Shown: piece by piece, positions 4,691 to 12,206 of the stretch | Layout of the letters: each line of letters starts with the position of its first letter | Numbering within the stretch: position 1 is the stretch's first letter | From: an uncultured Clostridia bacterium | Lineage (GTDB): Bacteria; Bacillota; Clostridia; Christensenellales; Borkfalkiaceae | Direction: 5' to 3' | Length of the DNA: 12,206 nucleotides | NCBI GenBank assembly: GCA_944338265.1 | Contig: CALVLO010000030.1 | Coordinates: forward strand, 1-12,206 | Position numbers and translations under genes: made by a program | Notes under the pieces: generated by a model | Seen by the model: the letters and a program-made list of their open reading frames with translations, nothing else | Told to the model about the DNA's origin: nothing | The model's database searches: none

Positions 4691-6745
4691 ATGGACATTA
4701 CATTCGGGGCTTTTACCTTCAGGCTTTGCGCGGGCAGGCGTGCAGCCATTGTGCTTTCCCGCGGCGAGAGCCCGCTTGCGGAATGCGCGCTCACGGGGCA
4801 GAACAAACTCAGCCGCGACGGCAAGCATGTGCCGACGGCGGAGGGGGAGGCGCTTTGCTATCATGCGCACCGCCTCGAAGGCGACGTGCTCGAGATCGAG
4901 CAGCGCTCGCGATCGCTGCGATCGGTGATGATCTTCCGCCGCTATCCCGATAGTTCGGTGCTGCGCGTTTCGCACCGCATCTGCAATCTCACCAAGGAGA
5001 CGCTCGGCATCGCGCAGGTGAGTTCGTTCGTCCTCTACGGCATTGCGGGGGATGGCATCTCCTCCCTCAAACGCACCCGTCTCAGCCGTTTTTTTTTTTT
5101 TTTGCACTGCGAGAGCCAGCCGCGCACCGCAAGCCTCTTTGAGGCGGGGCTGTACAGCAGCGGGCACGCGAGCTTCCGCAGGGTATGCGGCTGCAATAAG
5201 GGAGGGTGGTCCTCCAAAGAGGAGCTCCCGCAGGCGATCCTCGAACGCCGCGGCGGATGCTTTATGTTCGAGATCGAGAGCCCGAACGATTGGTATTGGG
5301 AGATGGGCGAGTGCGACCGCGGCATCTACCTTTACACGGGCGGCGCCGATGCGTGGGAACACGAGTGGGAGGTGCGCCTTGCACCCGGGGAGTGCTACGA
5401 GACGCCCGCAACGGCGGTGTGCTTTGGCGAAAGCAGCGGGGAAGTACTTGCCGAAATGACCAAGTACCGCCGCCATCTCCTCTCGCCCTGCACGGCAGAC
5501 GGGGCGCTGCCCGTCGTCTTCAACGACTATATGCACCTCTCGTGGGACAGCCCCTCCGAGGAGCGCACGCGCAAGATGGTGCCCGTTGCCGCGGCGCTCG
5601 GGGCGGAGATCTACGTCATCGACTGCGGCTGGCACAACGAGGAGGATGGCGACGTTATCTATCCCTACGTCGGGCAATGGCGGGAGAGCAAAAAGCGCTT
5701 TCCGCACGGCATCCGCAGCATTGTGGAGGAGATCCACCGCCACGGCATGAAGGCGGGGCTGTGGCTCGAGCCGGAAGTCGTGGGGCAGGCATGTACGGAG
5801 ATGATCGATGCCTACCCGCCCGAAGCGTGGTTTTGCCGCGACGGCAAGCCCGTCATCGTGGGCGGAAGGCGCTTTCTCGATTACCGCTGTAAAGCCGTCT
5901 GCGATTATATGGACGGCGTTGTAGACCGCATCGTGCAAGAGTACGGCGCGGATTATCTGAAATTCGATTACAATCAGGACTGCGGAAGCGGCACGGATAC
6001 ATACGGCGATAAGCCGGGGCGGGGGCTGGAACTCGCCACGCAGGCGTTCTTTGCGTGGGTGGCGGGCGTGCGCAGGCGGTATCCCGCGCTCATCATCGAA
6101 GGGTGCGCTTCGGGCGGGCAGCGGCTCGACTATGCCTCCACGGCGCAGTGGTCGCTCATCTCGAGCTCCGATCAGACCGATTACAGAAAGTACCCGTGGA
6201 TCGCGGCGAACATCTTTGCGGCGGTCCTGCCCGAGCAGGCGGGCGTATGGAGCTACCCCGTAGATAGCTGGGTGAAGGGCTTTTGCCCGACGGAGGATTG
6301 GGTGCGCGGGCACGTCTTGGATGAGACGGTGATCATGAACATGGTCAACGCCATGCTCGGGCGCATCCATCTCGCCTCCCACATCGAGCTGCTCGGCGAG
6401 GGGCAGCAGGCGCTCGTGCGGGAGGGGATCGCCCTCATGAAGCAGATCGCACCCTTCAAGCGGCGCGCCGTGCCCTTCTTCCCCAACGGGTTTGCGCGCT
6501 TTGGCGATAAGAGCGCGGCGTGCGGGCTCATGGCGGACGGCGAGCTCTATCTCGCGGTGTGGAGCATGGGCGGAAAGGGAGATGCCGTGGTGCATCTGGG
6601 GGCGTTTGCCTCGGCGCGGTGCGAAGCCGTCTACCCGCGTTCACCCGCAACCGACTTTGTGCTCGCCAACGGCATCTTACAGGTGACCTTTCCCCAAGCG
6701 TATGCGGCGCGGCTGTTCCGCCTTACGCTTTGGGATAAGAGATAA
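4691..6745 (+). CDS. GH36 alpha-galactosidase
   Basis: This 684-residue enzyme, somewhat shorter than typical GH36 proteins (~730), has an N-terminal beta-sandwich, a catalytic barrel and a C-terminal beta domain. It shows GLWLEPEVVG (WLEPE at 358-362), DYLKFDYNQDCG with presumed nucleophile D426, EGCASGGQRLD (470-480), and SSDQTD with D494/D497 supplying the acid/base. Family members remove terminal alpha-galactose, and a few act on alpha-GalNAc. With no signal peptide it should be cytoplasmic. GGAGG at 4682-4686 precedes the ATG. A run of 15 T (5089-5103) encodes R133 to L138 (RFFFFL). The frame is intact as sequenced, but slippage there would inactivate the enzyme. The neighbouring transporter implies that it processes imported oligosaccharides such as raffinose-type or host alpha-galactosides. 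Confidence 0.92.
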   Translation: MDITFGAFTFRLCAGRRAAIVLSRGESPLAECALTGQNKLSRDGKHVPTAEGEALCYHAHRLEGDVLEIEQRSRSLRSVMIFRRYPDSSVLRVSHRICNLTKETLGIAQVSSFVLYGIAGDGISSLKRTRLSRFFFFLHCESQPRTASLFEAGLYSSGHASFRRVCGCNKGGWSSKEELPQAILERRGGCFMFEIESPNDWYWEMGECDRGIYLYTGGADAWEHEWEVRLAPGECYETPATAVCFGESSGEVLAEMTKYRRHLLSPCTADGALPVVFNDYMHLSWDSPSEERTRKMVPVAAALGAEIYVIDCGWHNEEDGDVIYPYVGQWRESKKRFPHGIRSIVEEIHRHGMKAGLWLEPEVVGQACTEMIDAYPPEAWFCRDGKPVIVGGRRFLDYRCKAVCDYMDGVVDRIVQEYGADYLKFDYNQDCGSGTDTYGDKPGRGLELATQAFFAWVAGVRRRYPALIIEGCASGGQRLDYASTAQWSLISSSDQTDYRKYPWIAANIFAAVLPEQAGVWSYPVDSWVKGFCPTEDWVRGHVLDETVIMNMVNAMLGRIHLASHIELLGEGQQALVREGIALMKQIAPFKRRAVPFFPNGFARFGDKSAACGLMADGELYLAVWSMGGKGDAVVHLGAFASARCEAVYPRSPATDFVLANGILQVTFPQAYAARLFRLTLWDKR

Positions 6746-6769
6746 AAAAAGATAAGGAGGAAAAGCAGG

Positions 6770-7747
6770 ATGAATACGGCAACCGATGCCGCGGCAACGC
6801 GCGTGGAGACCGAACAAAAACCGCCCAAAAAGGGCAAGTTCGGCTCGATGGGCGGCAAAAAACGCGGCGAACTCATCTTTCTTGCCTGCATGCTTGCGTT
6901 GCCCGTTTTGCAGTGGCTCATCTTTTGGCTGTTCGTCAATGTGCAATCCATCGCGCTCGCCTTTCAGGATACGCGCGGCGGCTTCACCTGGAACAACTTT
7001 GCAGCCTTTTGGGATGAACTGCACGCCACAACGGGCAAGACCATCGGCGTCGCGGTAAAGAATACGATGATCTACTTTGCGGTGGGGGTGCTGCTGCAGC
7101 TTCCGGGCGCGCTCGTCATCGCATACTTCCTGTACAAGCGCATTTGGCTGAACAAGGTCTTCCGCGTCATCTTCTATCTGCCCGCGATCATCTCGGGCGT
7201 TGTTATGGTCGCGGCGTACAGAAGCATCGTCGATCCGGGCGGTCCCTTTGAGGCGCTCGCGGCGCTCTTCGGAGGGCATCTCCCGCCCGAGGGGCTGCTC
7301 GCCAATTCCAAAACGGCGACGCTGATGATCGTACTCTTCGTCATATGGACGGGCTTTGGCGGCAACATGCTGCTCTTTGGCGGGGCGATGGCGCGCGTGC
7401 CCGTCGATGTATTGGAGGCGGCGCGCCTCGAGGGGTGCGGGCCCTTCCGCGAACTCGTGCAGATCATCCTGCCCCTCATCTGGCCCACCATCTGCACCAT
7501 GCTCATCTTCACCTTTACGGGCATCGTCAACTCTTCGGGACCCATCCTTCTGTTCACCAACGGCGATTACGAGACGACGACCATCAACTTCTGGATCTTC
7601 TTAAAGGTGTACGGTCAGCAGGGCAGCGGCGCAGGCGGGGAGTTCGGCATCGTCTCGGCAACGGGGCTTTGCTTTACGCTCGTTACCGTCCCGCTCATCC
7701 TGCTTGTGCGTTGGGGGCTTGAAAAAGTTCCCACCCCGGAATATTGA
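6770..7747 (+). CDS. CUT1-type sugar ABC transporter permease (first subunit)
   Basis: This 325-residue integral membrane protein resembles UgpA/LplB/MsmF permeases. A charged, proline- and lysine-rich tail (~1-33) precedes about six helices (roughly 34-64, 98-122, 134-152, 183-205, 232-250, 284-310). The cytoplasmic EAA loop VLEAARLEGCGPFRELVQII (E216-A217-A218, G222) is the docking site for the ATPase. AAGGAGG (6754-6760) lies nine bases before the ATG, 24 bp after the GH36 gene. It forms the membrane channel with the next gene product. The long residue stretch between helices 3 and 4 and the substrate are not informative. No ATPase gene is present here, so a shared MsmX-like ATPase is likely used (inference from the family). 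Confidence 0.9.
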   Translation: MNTATDAAATRVETEQKPPKKGKFGSMGGKKRGELIFLACMLALPVLQWLIFWLFVNVQSIALAFQDTRGGFTWNNFAAFWDELHATTGKTIGVAVKNTMIYFAVGVLLQLPGALVIAYFLYKRIWLNKVFRVIFYLPAIISGVVMVAAYRSIVDPGGPFEALAALFGGHLPPEGLLANSKTATLMIVLFVIWTGFGGNMLLFGGAMARVPVDVLEAARLEGCGPFRELVQIILPLIWPTICTMLIFTFTGIVNSSGPILLFTNGDYETTTINFWIFLKVYGQQGSGAGGEFGIVSATGLCFTLVTVPLILLVRWGLEKVPTPEY

Positions 7748-7758
7748 GGAGGCGCGAT

Positions 7759-8691
7759 ATGGGTGTTTTGAAGAAAAAGAAAACAGAGAATTTTTCGAGC
7801 GAAGCTTCCATCTTGCGCAAGCGGAGCCCGCGGGAGAAGGTGCTCTTCGGTTTTGTGTTTGCCATCTTCGCCATCTATGCCTTCTCGCTCATCTTTCCCT
7901 TCCTCTACATGTTTCTCAACTCGCTGAAAGATCCCTACGAGTACCTGCTCGAAAGTTCGCACCTCAATTTCCCCGAAAAGGCGCTCTTCTCCAACTACGG
8001 CAAGGCGTTTACCGAGATGGAGCTCGAAACTTCCACGGGGAGCGTCGTGGGCTTCCCGCTCATGTTCCTGAACAGCATCTGGTATTCTGCGCTCTGCACG
8101 GCGAGCGGCGTGTTCGCAAGTGCACTCACGAGCTACTGCGTTGCAAAATACCGCTTTAAGTTGCGCGGCGTCTTTTACGGGATCGCCATCTTCTCGATGA
8201 CCATTCCCATCATCGGCAACACGGGTTCCTTTTTCAAGCTCGTCTATCAGCTCGGGCTCTACAACAACCCGCTCTATGCGATCGTAACGACGTTCGGCGG
8301 CTTCGGGTTCAACTTCCTTGTGCTGTACGGCTTCTTCCGCTCGCTCCCGTGGAGCTATGCGGAAGCCACCTTCATCGATGGCGGCAGCCATGCCACGGTC
8401 TTCTTCCGCGTCATGCTCCCGCAGGCGTGGCCCGCGCTCTTAACGCTGTGCATCATGGCGTTCATCGGCGCGTGGAACGACTATATGACGATGATCTTGT
8501 ACATGCCGGACTATCCGACGCTCGCTTCGGGCTTGTATGTGATCGAAAGCTCGCTCAAGCGCGGCGACGGCGGGAGCTATCCCATCTACTATGCAGCGCT
8601 GCTCATTGCGTGCGTGCCCATCATTGCCATCTTTGCGGGCTTCTCCGATGTGATCATGTCGAACTTCACCGTCGGCGGGCTCAAAGAGTGA
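7759..8691 (+). CDS. CUT1-type sugar ABC transporter permease (second subunit)
   Basis: This is a 310-residue UgpE/MsmG-like permease. The N-terminus is basic (KKKKTENF), and the first helix covers ~28-55. The EAA loop reads EATFIDGGSHATVFFRVMLP (E202-A203-T204, G208), followed by the usual FIGAWNDYMTMILYM segment. It ends in the typical IMSNFTVGGLKE tail of this subunit. I use the ATG at 7759 because AGGAGG (7747-7752) lies six bases upstream. The in-frame TTG at 7744 overlaps the preceding stop and sits within that ribosome site. Only 11 bp separate it from the first permease, consistent with equimolar translation. The binding-protein gene follows. Confidence 0.92.
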   Translation: MGVLKKKKTENFSSEASILRKRSPREKVLFGFVFAIFAIYAFSLIFPFLYMFLNSLKDPYEYLLESSHLNFPEKALFSNYGKAFTEMELETSTGSVVGFPLMFLNSIWYSALCTASGVFASALTSYCVAKYRFKLRGVFYGIAIFSMTIPIIGNTGSFFKLVYQLGLYNNPLYAIVTTFGGFGFNFLVLYGFFRSLPWSYAEATFIDGGSHATVFFRVMLPQAWPALLTLCIMAFIGAWNDYMTMILYMPDYPTLASGLYVIESSLKRGDGGSYPIYYAALLIACVPIIAIFAGFSDVIMSNFTVGGLKE

Positions 8692-8737
8692 ACGGCTTTC
8701 CAACCACAAAAACCAAGAAATTTTTAGGAGGATCATG

Positions 8738-10540
8738 ATGAAAAGAACGATGAAGAAAGCAGGATGCGTGCTCATGGGCGGCGTAATGCTCGCCGTCGGC
8801 GGCGCGGCATTCGCAGGGTGCGGCAGCGTGCCCGATACGCCCGACTTCCTCGAGGTCTACTGCGTCGACCTCGGTTACGGCACCGCTTGGGTGGATGCCG
8901 TTGCAGAGAAGTTTTTCGAGCAGGATTGGGTGCAGGAAAAGTACCCCGGCGCCACAATGGAGAACAACTATAAGCTCCAGACGAGCGACAGAAAGGATTA
9001 CGGCAGCACCCGCCTTTCCACGCCTTCGGCAAACACCTTCGATCTCATGTTCGATATGTGGCTGCAGGCGCAGCTCGTGCCGGGCGGCAACGTAATGGAA
9101 CTCACGGAGGAGGTGTATAACCAAAAGGTCCCCGGTGAGGAGGTCACCTTTAAGGAAAAGATGAAGGATGACTACGTCCGCATGAACCGCTATCTCGATG
9201 CGGAAAACCCCGATAGCGAGCGGTATTTCTCCATGTCGTGGGCAGACGGTATGGATTCCATCATCTACAACGAGCGCCTTTTGAACGCCTTCATTGCGGA
9301 GCATCCCGAGCTCGGCTTGGAGCAGGGGGAGACGCCCAACACCACCGACGAGCTGCTCGCCATCTGTGAGGCGCTCCGCGTAGAGTGGGACAACGCGCAT
9401 ACGGGGCCGTATGATTGGGAGGAAGGTGGATTTGCCTTCTACCAATCCAAGGACGATACTTACATCACCAACCTCTTTAACACCTGGTGGGCGCAGTACG
9501 AGAGCGTCGATGAGTTCTATCAGTATTGGGAGGGCGTTCCCTTCGGGCAGAGCTCTGCGGATTCTTCCGTGTTCGAATCGCACACGGGCAGAAACGAGGC
9601 GCTCGAGACCATGCGCAGCCTGCTGCGTTACCACGGCAAGAATTACGAGGGAACAGATCTGAACGGCACGCCCTATTCCGAGATCGATGCGGGCAAGATC
9701 GGCGGCTATCTCGATCCGGGCGGCTGGTCGGAGACCTTCCAGCAGGTGCAGTCCAAGTTCCTCAACGGGACTTCGCTCGAGGAGGGCGGCTGGCTCTTCC
9801 ACGCCAACGGCGATTGGTTTACGGCGGAAATGTCGAACATGCTCGAGCGCCTCGGCGAGAAGGCAAACGACTTCAAGACGATGCGCGTGCCCGTCATCAG
9901 CGCGCTCGGCGAGCGCTACGGCATAAACGACGAGCTGCTCTCCGCGATGGTCGACTATGTAGACGACAACACCAAGACCGTCCCGCAGGCGCTCATCGAT
10001 GCGCAGTTTAGTGGCACGGGCGGCACGTCTTCCAAGGGCTTCACCTACGAGCGCGTGCTCGCAGCGGTGCAGGAGGCGCGCGGCGTCGTGCACTCCATCG
10101 GCGGCGTGCACAACGGGCTCATTCCTGCGAACGCGACGGCAAAGGATATGGCGGTCGACTTCATGCTCTTTATGGCGACGGACATCGCGCAGGCGGCGTA
10201 TGCCGAGGCGACGATGGGCTCCTTCCTGCCCTTTGAGTACAACGTCAAAGAAAAGGCGCCCGAGCTGTACAATAGCTTCTCCAACATGCAGAAGACGAAG
10301 ATCGACTATCTCATCCCCGCCGAGAGCGCGAGCTACACCATCGAGACGCTTCCCATGGAAAATCAGTTCCCGCTCTACTACTACGGCAGCGTGAACGTGT
10401 TCTACCGTCAGGATTGGTATACCATCCTGCGCGCGGAGGAGACGAAGGATACGCCCAAGACCTACTTCGAGGAGACCATCACCTATTGGACGAGCGGGAG
10501 CCGCTTCCAAAACGCGCTCGAACTTGCAGGATTGAGCTAA
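8738..10540 (+). CDS. Extracellular sugar-binding lipoprotein of the ABC importer
   Basis: This solute-binding protein is about 600 residues, longer than the 420-550 usual for CUT1 binding proteins. It starts with a lipoprotein signal: basic KRTMKK, a hydrophobic stretch, and the lipobox FAGC with Cys28 as the lipidated residue. ATG codons occur at 8735 and 8738. I chose the second because AGGAGG (8726-8731) is then six bases away rather than three. The mature part has many aromatic and acidic residues (W, Y, D, E), as in sugar-binding lobes, e.g. FSMSWADGMDSIIYNERLLN near 165-185. Lying directly after both permeases, it is expected to capture the oligosaccharide at the outer membrane face. 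Large binding proteins in Clostridia often serve complex oligosaccharides. The exact ligand is unknown. Confidence 0.9.
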   Translation: MKRTMKKAGCVLMGGVMLAVGGAAFAGCGSVPDTPDFLEVYCVDLGYGTAWVDAVAEKFFEQDWVQEKYPGATMENNYKLQTSDRKDYGSTRLSTPSANTFDLMFDMWLQAQLVPGGNVMELTEEVYNQKVPGEEVTFKEKMKDDYVRMNRYLDAENPDSERYFSMSWADGMDSIIYNERLLNAFIAEHPELGLEQGETPNTTDELLAICEALRVEWDNAHTGPYDWEEGGFAFYQSKDDTYITNLFNTWWAQYESVDEFYQYWEGVPFGQSSADSSVFESHTGRNEALETMRSLLRYHGKNYEGTDLNGTPYSEIDAGKIGGYLDPGGWSETFQQVQSKFLNGTSLEEGGWLFHANGDWFTAEMSNMLERLGEKANDFKTMRVPVISALGERYGINDELLSAMVDYVDDNTKTVPQALIDAQFSGTGGTSSKGFTYERVLAAVQEARGVVHSIGGVHNGLIPANATAKDMAVDFMLFMATDIAQAAYAEATMGSFLPFEYNVKEKAPELYNSFSNMQKTKIDYLIPAESASYTIETLPMENQFPLYYYGSVNVFYRQDWYTILRAEETKDTPKTYFEETITYWTSGSRFQNALELAGLS

Positions 10541-10564
10541 ATCAAACAATAAGGAGGGAAACCG

Positions 10565-12206
10565 ATGAAAAAGAAAGCAGCCATTTTATTGGCGCTCGTT
10601 GTCCCGTTTGCAGCCCTTACGGGCTGCGGCGGGAAGTCGGAGGAGCAGAAGTACCCCGGTACGCTCGAAGATGCCGCAGTCTGGTGCGTCTCGGGCACGG
10701 AAAAGGTGCTTCAGGGCAAGCCCGCATCCGACTATGCGTCCGTGAAGACGGACGGGCTCGAAGTGCTCGCCGCGCGCGGCGAGTACGAAGCCGCGCAGAT
10801 CATCCTCAGCGCGGAGGAGACGCTCTCCTACGAGGTGAAAGCGGGCGATCTCACATCGGGGGGGGGTAATACTTTCTCGGCAGAGAACGTGGAGATCTTC
10901 CACGAGAAGTACATCAACGTCTCCAAGCCGTATGGCAACGTCGAGGCGGGCAACTACCCCGATGCGCTCGTCCCCGTCGAAAACGTAAAGGCGGTGGGGG
11001 AGAACGTCGTGCAGGCGGGTGAAAACCAAGGGCTGTACGTCCGCTTCCATGTGCCCGCCGATCAGGCGCCGGGCGTGTATACGGGCGAGGTCACCGTCAC
11101 CATTGCGGGCGAGAGCACAAAGGTGCCCGTCTCGCTCGACGTGCGCAACGTCACCGTCTCGCAGGAAAATCACACGCAGAGCGTCTTTTTGAACGAGTGG
11201 CTCTTCTATAAGGGGGAGCTGGACAGCTCGCAGGAGATGTTCGATCAGTACAACAAGGCGCTCTACGAATACCGCCTCAATCCCAATATCATCCTCTATG
11301 ACTTTGACGTGGAGTCGGAGGAGGGCATTCAGGCATACGTCAATAAGGCGTGGGAGTATGTGCAGGAGTACAACGTCTCTACCATCTCCCTGCCCTATTC
11401 CACCGCGCGCGTGAACGCGAAGGACATCGATACCTCTGCGCTCCGCCAGGAGCAGAGCACCGAGCTGTATGTGAAGGATCACGAAAGTTACGACTTCACG
11501 ACTGCCGCGGTGAATGCCGTCGTCAACGATACCTTCGGCACCTACGAGGTCGTGGATGCGGAGGTGATGACCAAGTACCTCAGGGCGTTTGCAGAAAAGA
11601 GCTTTGCCGAGGGCACAGATATCGTCTCCAAGCTCGTCACTTACTACCGCCTCATCGACGAGACGAAGAACGCGCAGGGCTACTCTACGGTCAAGATGAT
11701 CAGCATCATCTCCCGCAATACGGCGAATGCGCTTGCGGTCGAGTATGCGGGCGCCAGAGATGCGATCAAATCCGCCAACCCCAAGGCGACGGATGCGCTC
11801 ATCGACAGCGTCGTGCAGAGCCTTTACGATCTCTATCATATCGTCACCATTGCGGCGAATACCGATTACGAGGAGATCTTGCCCTATCTCGAGGGCGGCT
11901 GCCCGCTCTTCGATGACTACGATACCGAGGAGGGCAGGGCAAACTATTACAGCCAGACGCAGAAGTGGTGGTACGGCTGCGTCGCGCCCGAGCCGCCGTA
12001 TGCGACCTACCGCATCGATGATACGATGCTCTCGCCGCGCATGGTGAGCTGGATGCAGGCGCAATACGGCGTCGTCGGCAACCTGTATTGGTCGACGAAT
12101 ATCTACGCCAACAACCTCAATTGGTCCTATCAGGAGATCTACGATTATTACGAGGGCAACGCGGAGCGCTATCCCGAAGCAAACGGCGACGGCTTCCTCT
12201 TCTATC
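10565..12206 (+). CDS. Surface DUF4091/GH123-like lipoprotein, 3' end beyond the window
   Basis: The ORF is open from the ATG at 10565 to the window end (547 codons). AAGGAGGG (10551-10558) is six bases upstream, 24 bp after the binding-protein gene. A basic start (MKKK), hydrophobic segment and lipobox LTGC with Cys21 show membrane anchoring on the outside. An N-terminal beta domain (~30-195) contains NYPDALVPVENV and VPADQAPGVYTGEV, typical of DUF4091 enzymes. The region from ~205 looks barrel-like, and D365-E366 in RLIDETKNAQG aligns with the D326-E327 pair of the cytoplasmic paralogue. WWYGCVAPEPP and GNLYWSTN correspond to that paralogue's C-terminal domain. By comparison, about 90 more residues are missing. 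Nine G (10858-10866) encode part of S98-GGG and could slip. It probably trims glycans before import (inference). Confidence 0.85.
   Translation, partial: MKKKAAILLALVVPFAALTGCGGKSEEQKYPGTLEDAAVWCVSGTEKVLQGKPASDYASVKTDGLEVLAARGEYEAAQIILSAEETLSYEVKAGDLTSGGGNTFSAENVEIFHEKYINVSKPYGNVEAGNYPDALVPVENVKAVGENVVQAGENQGLYVRFHVPADQAPGVYTGEVTVTIAGESTKVPVSLDVRNVTVSQENHTQSVFLNEWLFYKGELDSSQEMFDQYNKALYEYRLNPNIILYDFDVESEEGIQAYVNKAWEYVQEYNVSTISLPYSTARVNAKDIDTSALRQEQSTELYVKDHESYDFTTAAVNAVVNDTFGTYEVVDAEVMTKYLRAFAEKSFAEGTDIVSKLVTYYRLIDETKNAQGYSTVKMISIISRNTANALAVEYAGARDAIKSANPKATDALIDSVVQSLYDLYHIVTIAANTDYEEILPYLEGGCPLFDDYDTEEGRANYYSQTQKWWYGCVAPEPPYATYRIDDTMLSPRMVSWMQAQYGVVGNLYWSTNIYANNLNWSYQEIYDYYEGNAERYPEANGDGFLFY

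Noticed and set aside
2953..4824. Long leftward ORF (623 residues) opposite the first hydrolase gene
   Set aside because: It is antisense to a gene with clear family motifs, has no ribosome site at its start, and its low-complexity His/Arg/Leu-rich composition is typical of the opposite strand of GC-rich coding DNA.
4577..6595. Long leftward ORF (672 residues) opposite the GH36 gene
   Set aside because: The plus strand encodes an intact alpha-galactosidase with catalytic motifs. The antisense frame shows no recognisable domain.
7744..7758. TTG start for the second permease
   Set aside because: It overlaps the preceding stop and the AGGAGG ribosome site. The ATG at 7759 is correctly spaced.
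8681..10549. Long leftward ORF (622 residues) opposite the binding-protein gene
   Set aside because: Same pattern of antisense openness. The plus strand has a ribosome site, lipobox and operon context.
10586..12064. Leftward ORF (492 residues) opposite the lipoprotein hydrolase
   Set aside because: The rightward frame is open to the window end with a lipoprotein signal, ribosome site and DUF4091 motifs. The antisense frame has none of these.

Overview
The window looks like chromosomal DNA from an anaerobic, fermentative Firmicutes bacterium (Clostridia-like). The evidence is strong AGGAGG-type ribosome sites, consensus sigma-A promoters with 17-bp spacers, lipobox signal peptides on surface proteins, a sugar ABC importer without its own ATPase, and an AraC-type regulator divergent from a glycan-use operon. 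Coding DNA is GC-rich while promoters are AT-rich. Taxon assignment below this level is inference.

Left part (1-1918). The first 32 bases are the start of a leftward gene of unknown function, with a near-consensus promoter whose spacer carries a short dyad. Next comes a rightward DinD/Bro-N family gene (267-1157). Its extended -10 promoter sits so close to the ATG that the mRNA is probably leaderless. A terminator follows. Facing it is a leftward two-helix membrane protein ORF of unknown function. It starts at TTG, and its last ~70 residues read through a terminator and into the antisense of dinD, so its C-terminus looks like decay or read-through. A hairpin-rich, gene-free stretch (1733-1918) closes this part.

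Right part (1919-12206). A leftward AraC-family regulator (1919-2848) is divergent from a tight rightward operon that runs off the window end. The operon order is: cytoplasmic DUF4091/GH123-like hydrolase; GH36 alpha-galactosidase; two CUT1 sugar permeases; a large lipoprotein substrate-binding protein; and a second DUF4091/GH123-like protein carrying a lipoprotein signal (3'-truncated). Gaps are 11-46 bp and every operon gene has a ribosome site.

Working model: the surface lipoprotein hydrolase trims a glycan, the binding protein and permeases import the product (energised by an ATPase encoded elsewhere), and the cytoplasmic GH123-like and GH36 enzymes finish the job. AraC probably senses the sugar. 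A beta-GalNAc-ase-like family beside an alpha-galactosidase suggests host glycans such as globo-series (GalNAcb1-3Gala1-4Gal) as a testable substrate. This is inference. Two long homopolymers (15 T in the GH36 gene, 9 G in the lipoprotein hydrolase gene) could vary the reading frame of two enzymes.
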